A stretch of DNA of 64,000 bases from Achromobacter piechaudii NBRC 102461 (GCF_001571245.1 NZ_BCTK01000001.1:434001-498000), one strand, 5' to 3'; shown: positions 1 to 8,787, counted from the first letter of the stretch. Notes: generated by a model not told the origin, from the letters alone. Numbers and translations are program-made.

Positions 1-228
1 GGCGCCGATGGCGCTGTTGGCGCCGGGCTTGTTCTCGACCACGAAGGTCTGCCCCAGAATCTTGGACAGCGCCGGCGTAACCGAACGCGCCGTGATGTCG
101 GACGAACCGCCCGGCACGAAAGGCACGATCATGGTGACCGGCTTTTCCGGGTAGCCGGCGGCCTGCGCCGCCGGCCCCGCAAGTAGAACGGCGCCCGCGG
201 CGGCAGCCGCGCAGAACAGTTTATTCAT
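1..228 (-). CDS. Bug/TctC-family periplasmic substrate-binding receptor (partial, N-terminal part)
   Basis: Only the first 76 residues lie in the window; the gene runs off the left edge. The protein starts MNKLFCAAAAAGAVLLAG, a signal peptide ending near AQAA. It is followed by YPEKPVTMIVPFVPGGSSD, which is the first strand and ligand-loop signature of Bug receptors (tripartite tricarboxylate transporter receptors binding carboxylates in the periplasm). The motif VVENKPGANSAIGA further on also matches the family. The start ATG (complement of 226-228) has an AGGAGAC-type ribosome site just upstream. It sits 74 bp downstream of a second bug gene on the same strand, so the two are probably co-transcribed. 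The ligand cannot be told from sequence. Confidence 0.9.
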   Translation of the reverse strand, partial: MNKLFCAAAAAGAVLLAGPAAQAAGYPEKPVTMIVPFVPGGSSDITARSVTPALSKILGQTFVVENKPGANSAIGA

Positions 229-302
229 GTTGTCTCCTGGTTCGCGTGGTGATGAAAAGTCCGGCGCTCACGCGTTGCGCACGGACCTGAATCTGCGTGG
301 GT

Positions 303-1304
303 TCAGTCGACTTTTGCGCCGGAGGTTTTCACCACCTCGGCCCACTTGACGGTCTCTTGCGCCATGAATTGCTTGAACTGCGTGGGCGTGTTGCCCGACG
401 GCGTGGCCCCTTGCGCCTGAAGCTGCGCGCGCACGGGCGCTTGCTGCAAGGCGGCGGCGACGTCGCGCTGGATCTTTTCGACGATGGCGGGCGGCGTGCC
501 GGCAGGCGCCAACAATCCGAACCAGCTGGAGGCCTCGTAGCCTTTCACGCCGGCTTCGGCCATGGTCGGTACATCAGGCAGGGCGGGCGAACGCGCCGTC
601 GTCGTGACCGCCAGCGGGCGCAGCTTGCCGCCCTTGATGTAGCCCATGGACGAGGGCAGGTTGTCGAAGATCAGATCGGCCGATCCGCCCATCACGTCGG
701 TCAGCGCGGGGCTGCTGCCCTTGTACGGCACGTGCGTCATCTGCGTGCCCGTCATGGTCTGGAAGAGCTCGCCGGACAGGTGCGTGGACGTGCCGTTGCC
801 GGTGGACGCCATGTTCACGCTGTTCGGATTGGCCTTCAGGTATTTGATGAGATCGGCCACGGTGCGGATGCCGTGCTTGTCCGCGAACTTGGGATTCAGT
901 TCAAGAATGTTCGGGACGGGAATGACCAGCGTGACCGGCACGAAATCCTTGACCGGGTCGTATGGCAGCTTACTGTAGACGGACTGGTTGATGGCGTGCG
1001 TGCTGACGGTGCCCATCAGCAAGGTGTAGCCGTCGGCAGTGGCTCGGGCGGCCTCTGCCGTGCCGACGTTGCCGCCTGCGCCGGCCTTGTTGTCCACCAC
1101 CACGGATTTATTCCAGCTCTTGCCCAGCTCGGCGGCCACCACGCGCGCGGCGATGTCGGCGGTGCCGCCGGCAGGGAAGGGCACGATGATCTTCACGTCG
1201 CGTTCGGGATAGTCGGCGTGAGCCTGCGCGGCGGGCAAGGCCAGGGCGATGGCCGTCAAGCTGGCGGCAACGATCAGCCGGCGTCGCGCGATGGGGGCAT
1301 GCAT
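303..1304 (-). CDS. Bug/TctC-family tripartite tricarboxylate transporter receptor
   Basis: A complete 333-residue periplasmic receptor, the usual size for the family. An N-terminal signal peptide ends near AQAHA (about residue 30). It is followed by [19 protein letters not shown], the conserved first strand and carboxylate-binding loop. [15 protein letters not shown], the [15 protein letters not shown] segment and the [12 protein letters not shown] segment are all typical landmarks. A GAGGAGAC ribosome site precedes the ATG. Family members bind organic acids and deliver them to TctAB-type permeases or act as sensors; no such permease is in the window. The gene is divergent from the DapA-like/GntR cassette across a 231-bp gap holding a probable operator, so common control is likely (inference). 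Confidence 0.93.
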   Translation of the reverse strand: MHAPIARRRLIVAASLTAIALALPAAQAHADYPERDVKIIVPFPAGGTADIAARVVAAELGKSWNKSVVVDNKAGAGGNVGTAEAARATADGYTLLMGTVSTHAINQSVYSKLPYDPVKDFVPVTLVIPVPNILELNPKFADKHGIRTVADLIKYLKANPNSVNMASTGNGTSTHLSGELFQTMTGTQMTHVPYKGSSPALTDVMGGSADLIFDNLPSSMGYIKGGKLRPLAVTTTARSPALPDVPTMAEAGVKGYEASSWFGLLAPAGTPPAIVEKIQRDVAAALQQAPVRAQLQAQGATPSGNTPTQFKQFMAQETVKWAEVVKTSGAKVD

Positions 1305-1467
1305 GGTTCTGTCTCCTCGGTGTGCGCGTGGCCGCGCATCGTTTGTGGGTGTTCCATGAGGTCTTGCGCCCCTGGCATCGCCCGAGGCGTACTACGGCAA
1401 GGAGTGGATCCCCGCCTTGCTTTCCTGATGCCTTTCAGTTGTCAAAGAAATATAGGTATTGAGCATT

Positions 1468-1489
1468 TACTTGTCAACCAAGTATACTT
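1468..1489. promoter_or_regulatory. Probable operator of the FCD-type GntR regulator in the divergent gap
   Basis: In an AT-rich island between the divergent bug gene (303-1304) and the lyase gene (from 1536) lies TACTTG-TCAAC-CAAGTA, with perfect 6-bp arms (1468-1484). It overlaps the perfect palindrome AAGTATACTT (1480-1489). FCD-type GntR proteins commonly bind short palindromes with a GTnnAC core, and such a regulator is encoded at 2569. The link between site and protein is inference. Confidence 0.45.
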
Positions 1490-1535
1490 TTTTCACCTTA
1501 CTTATCTTACAACTGGATCAGCCTGGAGCCCGTTC

Positions 1536-2465
1536 ATGAAAACTTCCCCGGTCACCGCGCAGGACTTGCAACGTTCGGTCATCGCCGTGCCGCCGCTTGC
1601 GCGCCACGACGATCTTTCGCTGAACGAAGCGGCCAACAAGGCCCTGCTTGGCCATCTGGAAGCGGGCGGCGTGCGCAACGTGATGTACGGCGGCAACGCC
1701 AATTTCTACAACGTGGGCGTAAGCGAATATGCGCGTATCGTGGATATGCTGGCCGGGCTGGCCGGTTCGGACACGTGGATTCTGCCGTCGGTCGGGCCCG
1801 ACTACGGCAAGATGATGGATCAGGCCGCCATCCTGCGATCGCGCGCGTTTCCCACCGCCATGTTGTTGCCGATGTCCTTTCCTTACACGGACGCAGGCCT
1901 GGCCGAAGGAGTGCGGCGCTTCACGGATGCGTTGGGCAAACCCGCCGTCGTCTATATCAAGTCGGCTGACTACCTGGCGCCCGAGACTGCCGCGCGTCTG
2001 ATCGAAGAAGGCCGTATCGCCGCCTTCAAATACGCCGTGGTGCGGGACGACCCGACCAAGGACGCGTATCTGTCGTCACTGCTGGAGTCGGTGGACTCGC
2101 AGTGGATCGTCAGCGGCATCGGCGAACGTCCGGCCATCGTGCACTATCGGGACTTCGGTTTGAAGAGCTTCACGTCGGGCTCGGTGTGCGTGGCCCCGCG
2201 CGGATCGATGCGTTTGCTGCATCTGCTGCGCGAAGGGCGTTACGACGAGGCGCAGGCGGTGCGCGAGCATTACCTGGGCCTGGAAGACTGCCGCGACGGC
2301 ATCAGCCCCATCCGCGTGCTGCACGACGCGGTGACGCTGTCGGGCGTGGCGGACATGGGCCCCATGCTGCCGCTGTTGACCGGCATTTCCAGCGCCGAGC
2401 GTGAACGCGTAGCGCCCGTTGCGCGCGCGCTGGCCGCGTGGGACCGGGAAGCGGTGGCCGCCTAA
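1536..2465 (+). CDS. DapA/N-acetylneuraminate lyase superfamily protein (class I aldolase/dehydratase)
   Basis: This 309-residue protein belongs to the dihydrodipicolinate synthase-like TIM-barrel family. The Schiff-base lysine is K165 in AAFKYAVV and the partner tyrosine is Y140 in VVYIKS; the YGGNANFYN segment is also characteristic. Members cleave or dehydrate 2-oxo acids. It is unlikely to be lysine-biosynthetic DapA, because it sits in a catabolic cassette with an FCD-GntR regulator, an Ldh_2 dehydrogenase, an HpaI-type aldolase and Bug receptors. The ATG at 1536 was chosen because the open frame upstream is merely antisense to the bug gene and codes for nothing family-like. The substrate is unknown; a sugar-acid or hydroxy-acid intermediate is an inference. 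Confidence 0.82.
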   Translation: MKTSPVTAQDLQRSVIAVPPLARHDDLSLNEAANKALLGHLEAGGVRNVMYGGNANFYNVGVSEYARIVDMLAGLAGSDTWILPSVGPDYGKMMDQAAILRSRAFPTAMLLPMSFPYTDAGLAEGVRRFTDALGKPAVVYIKSADYLAPETAARLIEEGRIAAFKYAVVRDDPTKDAYLSSLLESVDSQWIVSGIGERPAIVHYRDFGLKSFTSGSVCVAPRGSMRLLHLLREGRYDEAQAVREHYLGLEDCRDGISPIRVLHDAVTLSGVADMGPMLPLLTGISSAERERVAPVARALAAWDREAVAA

Positions 2466-2568
2466 AGGTGCAGGGCAACGCAGAGCCGCGCCCGTCAAGC
2501 CGCGTGTTGGCGGTACGATGGGCGCTGTCCGCGTAATGGTGGACAGGCTTACGCATTCAGGAGGTTCC

Positions 2569-3342
2569 GTGGCCCGATCCAAATCAACAACGTCACCCCA
2601 AGCGCAGACGCCGGCCGAGGCCGACGCCGCCGGTTCCCACGTGCTTGAACGGGGACACCGGGTGCGGCTGGCGGATCAGGTCTACGGGCAGATCTTCGAA
2701 CAGATCGTCTCTGGCGGACTGAACGTCGGCGACAAGCTGCCCTCGGAAAACGAGATCTCGGAACGCTTCGGCGTCTCGCGTCCGGTGGTGCGTGAAGCGC
2801 TGCTGCGTCTGCGCGCCGATGGCCTGATCACCGCGCATCAAGGGCTGGGCACGTTCGTCAGCCACCAGCCCGCGCCGCGTTTGAAGACCTTCAACGACGT
2901 GCAGAATGTCAGCGCGTATCTGCGCGCCCAAGAAGTGCGCGTGGCGCTGGAGGGCGACGCCGCGCGGCTGGCGGCGCTGCGCCGCACCGACGAGCAGCTC
3001 AAGAAGATCGCCGACGCGCACGCGGCCTTTGCCGACAGCCTGACGCATGGCCAGGTCTCGCCCGAAGCCGATCTGGCTTTTCACGCGAGCATCGCCGAGG
3101 CCAGCGGCAATGATTTCTATCTGGGCGTGCTGGAAAGCATCCACGAATCCATCAACGGCTTCATGCGGCTGACCTTGAGCCTGACACGGACCGGCTCGCG
3201 CCAGCGCGCGCAACGTGTCGTGGACGAACACGCCACCATCCTGGACGCCATCCGCGAACAGGACAGCGAACGCGCGCGCGTCGCCATGCAGTTTCATCTG
3301 GGGCAGGCGCGGCATCGGCTGGTCGACCGCGAACGCGACTGA
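2569..3342 (+). CDS. GntR-family transcriptional regulator, FCD (FadR-type) subfamily
   Basis: A 257-residue regulator. The winged helix-turn-helix spans about residues 30-95 (KLPSENEISERFGVSRPVVR, GLITAHQGLGTFVS). The C-terminal all-helical FCD ligand domain shows the usual metal/effector residues in EADLAFHASIAE, EHATILDAI and FHLGQARH. I chose the GTG at 2569 because AGGAGG lies at 2559-2564 with ideal spacing. An upstream ATG would add about 11-17 residues without a ribosome site. It lies 103 bp after the lyase gene and just before the dehydrogenase, so it is most likely the local repressor responding to the pathway's acid substrate (inference). Confidence 0.9.
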   Translation: MARSKSTTSPQAQTPAEADAAGSHVLERGHRVRLADQVYGQIFEQIVSGGLNVGDKLPSENEISERFGVSRPVVREALLRLRADGLITAHQGLGTFVSHQPAPRLKTFNDVQNVSAYLRAQEVRVALEGDAARLAALRRTDEQLKKIADAHAAFADSLTHGQVSPEADLAFHASIAEASGNDFYLGVLESIHESINGFMRLTLSLTRTGSRQRAQRVVDEHATILDAIREQDSERARVAMQFHLGQARHRLVDRERD

Positions 3343-3396
3343 CCGATTGCGCGCATGCCGACGCCACTTCACCCCACAACAACACGGAGACAACCA

Positions 3397-4509
3397 GTGC
3401 AAGGCAATGAAGCAACAGCCAGGAACGTGCCGGTAGAACAGGTGCGCGAACAGATCTTGCAGGTGCTGCAAGCGTGGGGCATGGACGAAGACCTGGCCCA
3501 CACCACGGCGGGCCTGATGGCGCGGACGGATTTGCTGGGTATCGATTCGCATGGCATTTCGATGCTGCCTTCGTACGAAGAGAAATGGCGCGCCGGATCG
3601 TTGCGGCTGGATGCCCGCGCGCGCATCGTGCGCGACAGCGGCGCCAGCGCGCTGCTGGACGGCATGGGCGGCTTGGGCTATCCGGTGGCGGCGCAGGCCA
3701 TGCACATGGCCGTCGACAAGGCGCTGGAACACGGGGTGGGCGCGGTCTCGGTCTGCAATTCGCATCACTTCGGCGCGGCCGGTGTCTATGCGCGCATCGC
3801 GGTGGAGCGTGGCGTGGTCGGCCTGGTGACCAGCAGCGCCAACGGCATCATCATGGTGCCGACGCGCGGTGCCATGCCCATGCTGGGCACCAACCCCATC
3901 GCCTTCGGCGCGCCCGCCGCGCACAACGAGCCGTTCGTGCTGGACATGGCCACCACCACCGTGGCCGCGAACAAGGTCAAGGTGTATGACTTCCTGGGCA
4001 AGCCGCTGCCGCCGGGCTGGGCGGTGGACGGGCAGGGTGGCGCCGTCACCGACGCCAATGCGGCCATGCAGTACATCTTCCAGCAGCCCGAGGGCGGCCT
4101 GACGCCGCTGGGCGGCACGCCCGCGATGAGCAGCCACAAGGGCTACGGGCTGGCGATGATGGCGCAGATACTGGGCGGCACGCTCAGTGGCAGCGCGTTC
4201 GCCGCGCGTCGCGCACCCACGCGCAAGCCGGGTGAGCCCGACGACGTGGGCCATTTTTTCCTGGCGCTCAATCCCGATGCGTTCCGCGCGGCGGGCTCGT
4301 TCGAATCCGATATGGATGACATGATCGACGCCTTGCACGACACGCCGCCCGCGAACGCCGACGAGCCCGTTCTGGTCGCGGGCGAGCCCGAAGCGGCCGA
4401 GCACGCGCGCCGGCTGCGGGCCGGCATACCCATTTCGGCCGCGTTGGCCGAACGCCTGCGCGGCATTTGCGAGCGCGCGGGCACGCCTTACCTGCTGGAC
4501 GATATCTGA
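3397..4509 (+). CDS. Ldh_2-family (malate/L-lactate/ureidoglycolate-type) NAD(P)-dependent dehydrogenase
   Basis: A 370-residue oxidoreductase of the Ldh_2/YlbC/DlgD family, which has its own NAD(P) fold and oxidises 2-hydroxy acids such as malate, sulfolactate, ureidoglycolate or 2,3-diketogulonate. Diagnostic segments are DLLGIDSHGISMLPSYEE (with the catalytic His), NSHHFGAAGVYA, the TSSANGIIMVPTRG segment with MLGTNPIAFGAPA, VLDMATTTVAANKVK, and SSHKGYGLAMMAQILGG. The GTG start at 3397 is preceded by GGAGA at 3386-3390. It sits between the regulator and a Bug receptor in the same direction, implying one operon. The substrate is not determinable from sequence. Confidence 0.9.
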   Translation: MQGNEATARNVPVEQVREQILQVLQAWGMDEDLAHTTAGLMARTDLLGIDSHGISMLPSYEEKWRAGSLRLDARARIVRDSGASALLDGMGGLGYPVAAQAMHMAVDKALEHGVGAVSVCNSHHFGAAGVYARIAVERGVVGLVTSSANGIIMVPTRGAMPMLGTNPIAFGAPAAHNEPFVLDMATTTVAANKVKVYDFLGKPLPPGWAVDGQGGAVTDANAAMQYIFQQPEGGLTPLGGTPAMSSHKGYGLAMMAQILGGTLSGSAFAARRAPTRKPGEPDDVGHFFLALNPDAFRAAGSFESDMDDMIDALHDTPPANADEPVLVAGEPEAAEHARRLRAGIPISAALAERLRGICERAGTPYLLDDI

Positions 4510-4605
4510 TCGCACGGCAGCGTTGCTCTGCACTGTCTTACCGATAACAACCGACCCGGTCACCGGGCTGAAATCCTAAAAAAAACCAGAGGACGAGAGA
4601 CAACC

Positions 4606-5607
4606 ATGCAAGAACGCAAAAACCTGGCGCGCAGGCGCTTTGCTGTACTCGCGGCAGCTACCCTGGGCGCGATGACGTTGCTGCCGGTGGCGGCCCTGGC
4701 GCAATCGGGCGCCTGGCCCGCCAAGCCCGTCAAGCTGATCGTGCCATTCCCGGCAGGCGGCAGCACCGATTCCGTCGGCCGTCTGCTGGCGGCCGAGCTG
4801 TCCAAAGAACTGGGCCAAAGCGTCATCGTCGAAAACAAGGGCGGGGCCAACGGCAACATCGGTTCCGATGTCGTGGCCAAGGCCGAGCCTGACGGCTACA
4901 CGCTGCTGCTGTCGGGCGTGGGCTCCAACGCGATCAGCTACGCCGTCTACCAGAACATGCCGTATCGCAACAGCGACTTCGCGCACATCTCGCTGTTGGC
5001 GACCGGGCCGAACGTGCTGGTGGCCAACATGGAGTTTCCGGGCAAGACCTTCGCCGACTTCATCAAGCTGGCGCGCGAGAATCCCGGCAAGTACACGCAC
5101 GCCAGTTCCGGCAGCGGTTCGTCGGGCCACCTGGCCATGGAAATGCTCAAGCAGGACGCCAAGATCGACCTGGTGCACGTGCCTTACAAGGGCGGAGCCG
5201 CCGCTATTACCGACATGATCGGCGGACGCGTGTCGGTGATGTTCCTGAATCAGGACACGCTGCTGCCGCAAGTGAAGTCCGGCAAGCTGCGCGCGTTGGC
5301 CGTCGCCAGCGCCAAGCGCAACCCCGCCTATCCCGACACGCCGACCGTGGCGGAATCAGGTTATCCGGGCTTCTCGGCCGAATCGTGGTTTGGCTTGTCG
5401 GCGCCTGCCAAGACGCCGCCCGCCGTGATCCAGCGCTTGAACCAGGCCACGGTCAAGGCATTGGGCTCGCCAGAGATCCGGCAGAAGCTGGAGGCCGTGG
5501 GCTTTGTCGTGGTGGGTGATGACCCCAAATCGTTCTCGGCCTTCGTCGACAACGAAATCACCAAATGGGGCAAGGCCGCCAAGGCGTCGGGCGCGCGCAT
5601 GGATTGA
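4606..5607 (+). CDS. Bug/TctC-family tripartite tricarboxylate transporter receptor
   Basis: A complete 333-residue periplasmic receptor and the third Bug protein of the window. A twin-Arg-like start (RKNLARRRFAVLAAATLG) leads into a signal peptide ending near ALAQ. Then come [34 protein letters not shown], the DLVHVPYKGGAA segment and SWFGLSAPAKTPP, all family landmarks. It lies between the Ldh_2 dehydrogenase and the HpaI aldolase, so it probably captures the acid substrate of this cassette. A palindrome CCCGGT-C-ACCGGG (4555-4567) precedes it, and a short G+C-rich hairpin (5617-5634) without a T tract follows. Confidence 0.93.
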   Translation: MQERKNLARRRFAVLAAATLGAMTLLPVAALAQSGAWPAKPVKLIVPFPAGGSTDSVGRLLAAELSKELGQSVIVENKGGANGNIGSDVVAKAEPDGYTLLLSGVGSNAISYAVYQNMPYRNSDFAHISLLATGPNVLVANMEFPGKTFADFIKLARENPGKYTHASSGSGSSGHLAMEMLKQDAKIDLVHVPYKGGAAAITDMIGGRVSVMFLNQDTLLPQVKSGKLRALAVASAKRNPAYPDTPTVAESGYPGFSAESWFGLSAPAKTPPAVIQRLNQATVKALGSPEIRQKLEAVGFVVVGDDPKSFSAFVDNEITKWGKAAKASGARMD

Positions 5608-5684
5608 TGCGGAGTCGCCGGGCTGCGGCCCGGCGCGCCAATATTACGAACTCAGGTTTTCTTTTTGCATAAGCGAAGACGGCA

Positions 5685-6452
5685 ATGAACTCACCTTTAC
5701 CCAACCGTTTCCGGCAGCGCATCCTGGCGCGCGAGCGGCTGATCGGCTTCTGGATGTGCATGTCCAGCCACATCACGGCCGAGCTGGTCGGGCTGGCCGA
5801 TTTTGATTGGCTGCTGCTGGATGGCGAGCATTCGCCTAACGAAGTGCCGATGTTCCTGCAACAGTTGCAGGCCTTGCAGGGCAGCGCCAGCGCCGCCGTG
5901 GGTCGGCCTTCGTGGAACGATCCCGTGCAGATCAAGCGTCTGCTGGACATCGGTTTTTACAACCTGTTGATCCCGTTCATCGAATCCGAAGCCGACGCGC
6001 GGCTGGCCGTGGCGGCCACCCGTTATCCGCCGCAAGGCATCCGCGGCGTGGCGGGCGCGCAGCGCAGCAACCGCTACGGCACGGTGCCGGATTACCTGCA
6101 AACCATCAACGACAACATCTGCGTGCTGCTACAGATCGAAAGCCGTCCAGGCATCGAGGCCGTGGACGAGATCGCCGCGGTTGAAGGGGTGGACGGCGTG
6201 TTCATCGGCCCGTCCGACCTGGCGGCCGCGCTGGGCCATATCGGCAACCCGGGCCACCCCGAGGTGCAAGAGACCATTCGTCACCTGCACCAGCGCGTGT
6301 CGGCCCAGGGCAAGGCGGTGGGCATTCTTGCGCCGGTGCATGCGGATGCGCGCCGCTATCTGGACATGGGCATGCACTTCGTTGCCGTCGGCACCGACTT
6401 GGGCGTGTTCAAGCAGGCCACGTTCGCGCTGCGCGACGCCTTTCCCACCTGA
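5685..6452 (+). CDS. HpcH/HpaI-family class II aldolase
   Basis: This 255-residue protein belongs to the metal-dependent pyruvate aldolases that includes 2,4-dihydroxyhept-2-ene-1,7-dioate aldolase (HpaI) and 2-dehydro-3-deoxyglucarate aldolase. Signatures are LIGFWMCMSSHITAELVG, the DWLLLDGEHSPNE segment, LLQIESRPGIEAVDEI (metal-binding Glu) and GVFIGPSDLAAALGH (metal-binding Asp). It ends the cassette and is followed by a strong terminator. A cleavage step yielding pyruvate plus an aldehyde would complete a route that begins with the dehydrogenase and the DapA-like lyase (inference). No homoprotocatechuate genes are nearby, so a true HpaI role is not favoured. Confidence 0.88.
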   Translation: MNSPLPNRFRQRILARERLIGFWMCMSSHITAELVGLADFDWLLLDGEHSPNEVPMFLQQLQALQGSASAAVGRPSWNDPVQIKRLLDIGFYNLLIPFIESEADARLAVAATRYPPQGIRGVAGAQRSNRYGTVPDYLQTINDNICVLLQIESRPGIEAVDEIAAVEGVDGVFIGPSDLAAALGHIGNPGHPEVQETIRHLHQRVSAQGKAVGILAPVHADARRYLDMGMHFVAVGTDLGVFKQATFALRDAFPT

Positions 6453-6477
6453 TCGCGGCGCAGGGCGCCATCGACAC

Positions 6478-6510
6478 AAAGCCCCACGATTTTTCTGCGT
6501 GGGGCTTTTG
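6478..6510. terminator. Bidirectional terminator between the aldolase gene and lysA
   Basis: GCCCCACG (6481-6488) pairs with CGTGGGGC (6498-6505), with a T-rich flank on the plus strand and AAA on the left. It lies between convergent genes and can serve both. Confidence 0.8.
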
Positions 6511-6513
6511 CTT

Positions 6514-7746
6514 TCAGTCTTCCAGCGCCAGCAATTCGGCCACGGTCTGGCGGCGGCGGATCAGCCGCGCCTGGCCCTGGTCCAGCAGCACTTCTGGGGC
6601 CAGCGGCCGGGTGTTGTAGTTCGAGGACATCGACGAGCCGTATGCGCCGGCATTGTGCAGGACTATGAAGTCGCCGATGCGCGGCTGCGGCAACAACTGG
6701 TCGGACATGACGCCGCCTTCTTCCTGCGTGAACACGTCGCCCGATTCGCACAAGGGGCCTGCGACCGCGATGCGCGTGTGTTCCACGCCGCTGGGGTCCG
6801 AGCCGTCGGGCGCGTGCACCGAAATGCGATGGAAGCTGCCGTACATGGCCGGGCGCATCAGGTCGTTGAAACCGGCATCGACCAGCGCAAAGTCGCGCTC
6901 GGGGCGGTGGTTGACGGCGTGCACCTCGGTCACCAGCACGCCGGCCTCGGCGATCAGGAAACGGCCGGGTTCGATCTCCAGGCGGACCGAATGGCTGAGA
7001 AATTGTTCGATGCGCTTGCGGGCGGCGTCCCACTGTTCAAAGTAATGGTCGCAGTCGATGCGCGGCTCGCCGTCGCGGTAAGGGATCGACAAGCCGCCGC
7101 CGGCCGAGATGGCTTCGATGTCATGGTCCAGCGAACGCACCACGTCGACCATGGCGTCGCAGACGCTGGACAGGTGGCCGTAGTCCACGCCGGAGCCGAT
7201 GTGCATGTGGATGCCGACGAGCTTCAAGCCGTGGCGGCGCACGATGGCGACTGCCTTGGCGACGTCGTCGATCCAGATCCCGTGCTTGCTTTGCGGGCCG
7301 CCGGTGTTGGTCTTGTTGCTATGGCCGTGGCCGAAGCCGGGATTGATGCGCAGCCATACGCGATGGCCGGGCGAGGCCTGACCCACGCGGTCCAGCATGT
7401 CGAGCGAGCCGGCGTTCACGGTGATGCCGTGGCGCAGCACGGTGTCGAGCGTCGCGTGGTCGATCAGGTCGGCCGTGAACACCATGCCTTCGGGTTCGCC
7501 CTTGGGGTCAAATCCGGCGGCCAGGCTGCGTTCGATCTCGCCCAGCGACACGGCGTCGACCACCGCGCCTTCCTCGCGCATCAGACGCAGGATGTGCAGA
7601 TTCGAGCAGGCTTTTTGTGCGTAGCGAATGGTGTCGAAGCGACGCAGCTGGGCGATGCGTTCGCGGATGACCGCTGCGTCATACACCCATAGCGGGGTGC
7701 CGTGCTGCGTGGCGAGTTGGGTGAGTTGGCGCGGATCGAAAGCCAT
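6514..7746 (-). CDS. lysA: Diaminopimelate decarboxylase, enteric type
   Basis: LysA converts meso-diaminopimelate to L-lysine with PLP, the last step of lysine synthesis, in the cytoplasm. The 410-residue protein shows the PLP lysine K45 in RYAQKACSNLHILRLMREEG, VVDAVSLGEIER, RVWLRINPGFGHGHS, KTNTGGPQSKHGIW, VGIHMHIGSG, LEIEPGRF, GPLCESGDVF and AGAYGSSMSSNYN. By memory of the E. coli sequence these are close to identical, so this is the enteric LysA/LysR-type enzyme rather than the cyaY-linked lysA common in betaproteobacteria. The ATG at 7746 (MAFDPRQL) was preferred to an upstream in-frame start. It is divergent from lysR, the classical arrangement for LysR-activated lysA. Confidence 0.95.
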   Translation of the reverse strand: MAFDPRQLTQLATQHGTPLWVYDAAVIRERIAQLRRFDTIRYAQKACSNLHILRLMREEGAVVDAVSLGEIERSLAAGFDPKGEPEGMVFTADLIDHATLDTVLRHGITVNAGSLDMLDRVGQASPGHRVWLRINPGFGHGHSNKTNTGGPQSKHGIWIDDVAKAVAIVRRHGLKLVGIHMHIGSGVDYGHLSSVCDAMVDVVRSLDHDIEAISAGGGLSIPYRDGEPRIDCDHYFEQWDAARKRIEQFLSHSVRLEIEPGRFLIAEAGVLVTEVHAVNHRPERDFALVDAGFNDLMRPAMYGSFHRISVHAPDGSDPSGVEHTRIAVAGPLCESGDVFTQEEGGVMSDQLLPQPRIGDFIVLHNAGAYGSSMSSNYNTRPLAPEVLLDQGQARLIRRRQTVAELLALED

Positions 7747-7860
7747 GAAGCGTGGACCTTGAGAAAAGAATGAAACCAGGCGGCAATGATGCCGCGTCTG
7801 ATGCATCCAGTAAAATGCTTATATGTTGAAGATCCATTCATTCCTGATATGGAGTGCACG
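7747..7860. promoter_or_regulatory. lysA/lysR divergent promoter region
   Basis: This 114-bp gap between divergent start codons must hold both promoters. A GCAT-n8-ATGC half-palindrome around 7803-7818 (GCATCCAGTAAAATGC) is a plausible LysR contact, but it is short and not proven. I could not assign -35/-10 boxes confidently. Confidence 0.35.
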
Positions 7861-8787
7861 ATGCTGACGCATCGCCATATCGAAGTCTTTCGCGCGGTGA
7901 TGATTGCGGGCAGCGTCACGCGCGCGGCCCAGCTGCTCAACACCTCGCAACCCACCATCAGCCGTGAGCTGGCGCGCATGGAGCAGGGCATCGGCTTTGC
8001 GTTGTTCGAGCGCGTGCATGGCCGCCTGCGGCCCACCATGCCGGCCCTGGCGCTGTATGACGAGATCCGCCAGTCGTATGCAGGGCTGGAACGCGTCGCG
8101 TCCGCTGCCGCCCGTCTGCGGGAATTTCGGGGCGGGCAATTGTCGGTGATCGCCTTGCCGGCGTTCTCGCATTCGATCCTGCCCGACGCGTTTCGCCGGT
8201 TTCACGATCAGCATCCAGGGGTGAGCCTGTCGGTGGAGACGCAGGAATCGCCCTTCCTGGAAGAATGGCTGACCGCGCAACGGTACGATCTGGGCTTGAC
8301 CGAGCATGACGCCGCGCCGGCAGGCACGCGCGTGCGGCTCTTGCTACAGGTGGACGAGGTGTGCGTGCTGCCGGATGGCCACCCCTTGTTGGCACGGCGG
8401 GAAATCGATCTACCAGATTTTGCGGGCCACGCCTTCGTGAGCCTGTCGGCCAATGACCCCTATCGAATCCAGATCGACGAAGCCTTCGCCCAGGCGGGGG
8501 TAGCACGGCGCTCCATCGTGGAAACGCCGACGGCAGTGTCCGTGTGTACTTTCGTGCGTCAGGGGCTGGGCTTGGCGATCGTCAACCCGCTGACCGCGCT
8601 GGATTTCGCTGGCAGGGGCCTGCATATCCGGCCGCTGCGCCCGTCACTGCCATTCCGCGTGAATGCGGTCTTTCCAGAACATCGGCCAGCGAATCCCTTG
8701 GTGGATGCGTTCATGGCGTCCTTGTCGGACGCGGCCGATGCGATCCTGGCCAGGCTGGCCGATACGGCGGAGGCTTCGGCCACGTAG
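7861..8787 (+). CDS. lysR: LysR-family transcriptional activator of lysA
   Basis: A 308-residue LysR-type regulator. The N-terminal helix-turn-helix (HIEVFRAVMIAGSVTRAAQL, then NTSQPTISRELARMEQ) is followed by a linker helix and a periplasmic-binding-like effector domain (from about residue 90, GQLSVIALPAFSHSILPDAF). The ATG at 7861 has GGAG at 7851-7854; an upstream in-frame ATG lacks a site. Divergence from an enteric-type lysA, and the wording of the HTH and effector segments, point to LysR itself, which activates lysA when diaminopimelate accumulates and lysine is low. That functional assignment rests on context and family knowledge. Confidence 0.87.
   Translation: MLTHRHIEVFRAVMIAGSVTRAAQLLNTSQPTISRELARMEQGIGFALFERVHGRLRPTMPALALYDEIRQSYAGLERVASAAARLREFRGGQLSVIALPAFSHSILPDAFRRFHDQHPGVSLSVETQESPFLEEWLTAQRYDLGLTEHDAAPAGTRVRLLLQVDEVCVLPDGHPLLARREIDLPDFAGHAFVSLSANDPYRIQIDEAFAQAGVARRSIVETPTAVSVCTFVRQGLGLAIVNPLTALDFAGRGLHIRPLRPSLPFRVNAVFPEHRPANPLVDAFMASLSDAADAILARLADTAEASAT

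Noticed and set aside
297-1535. N-terminal extension of the DapA-like gene back to 297
   Set aside because: This part is antisense to the bug gene and shows no homology; the family start fits 1536.
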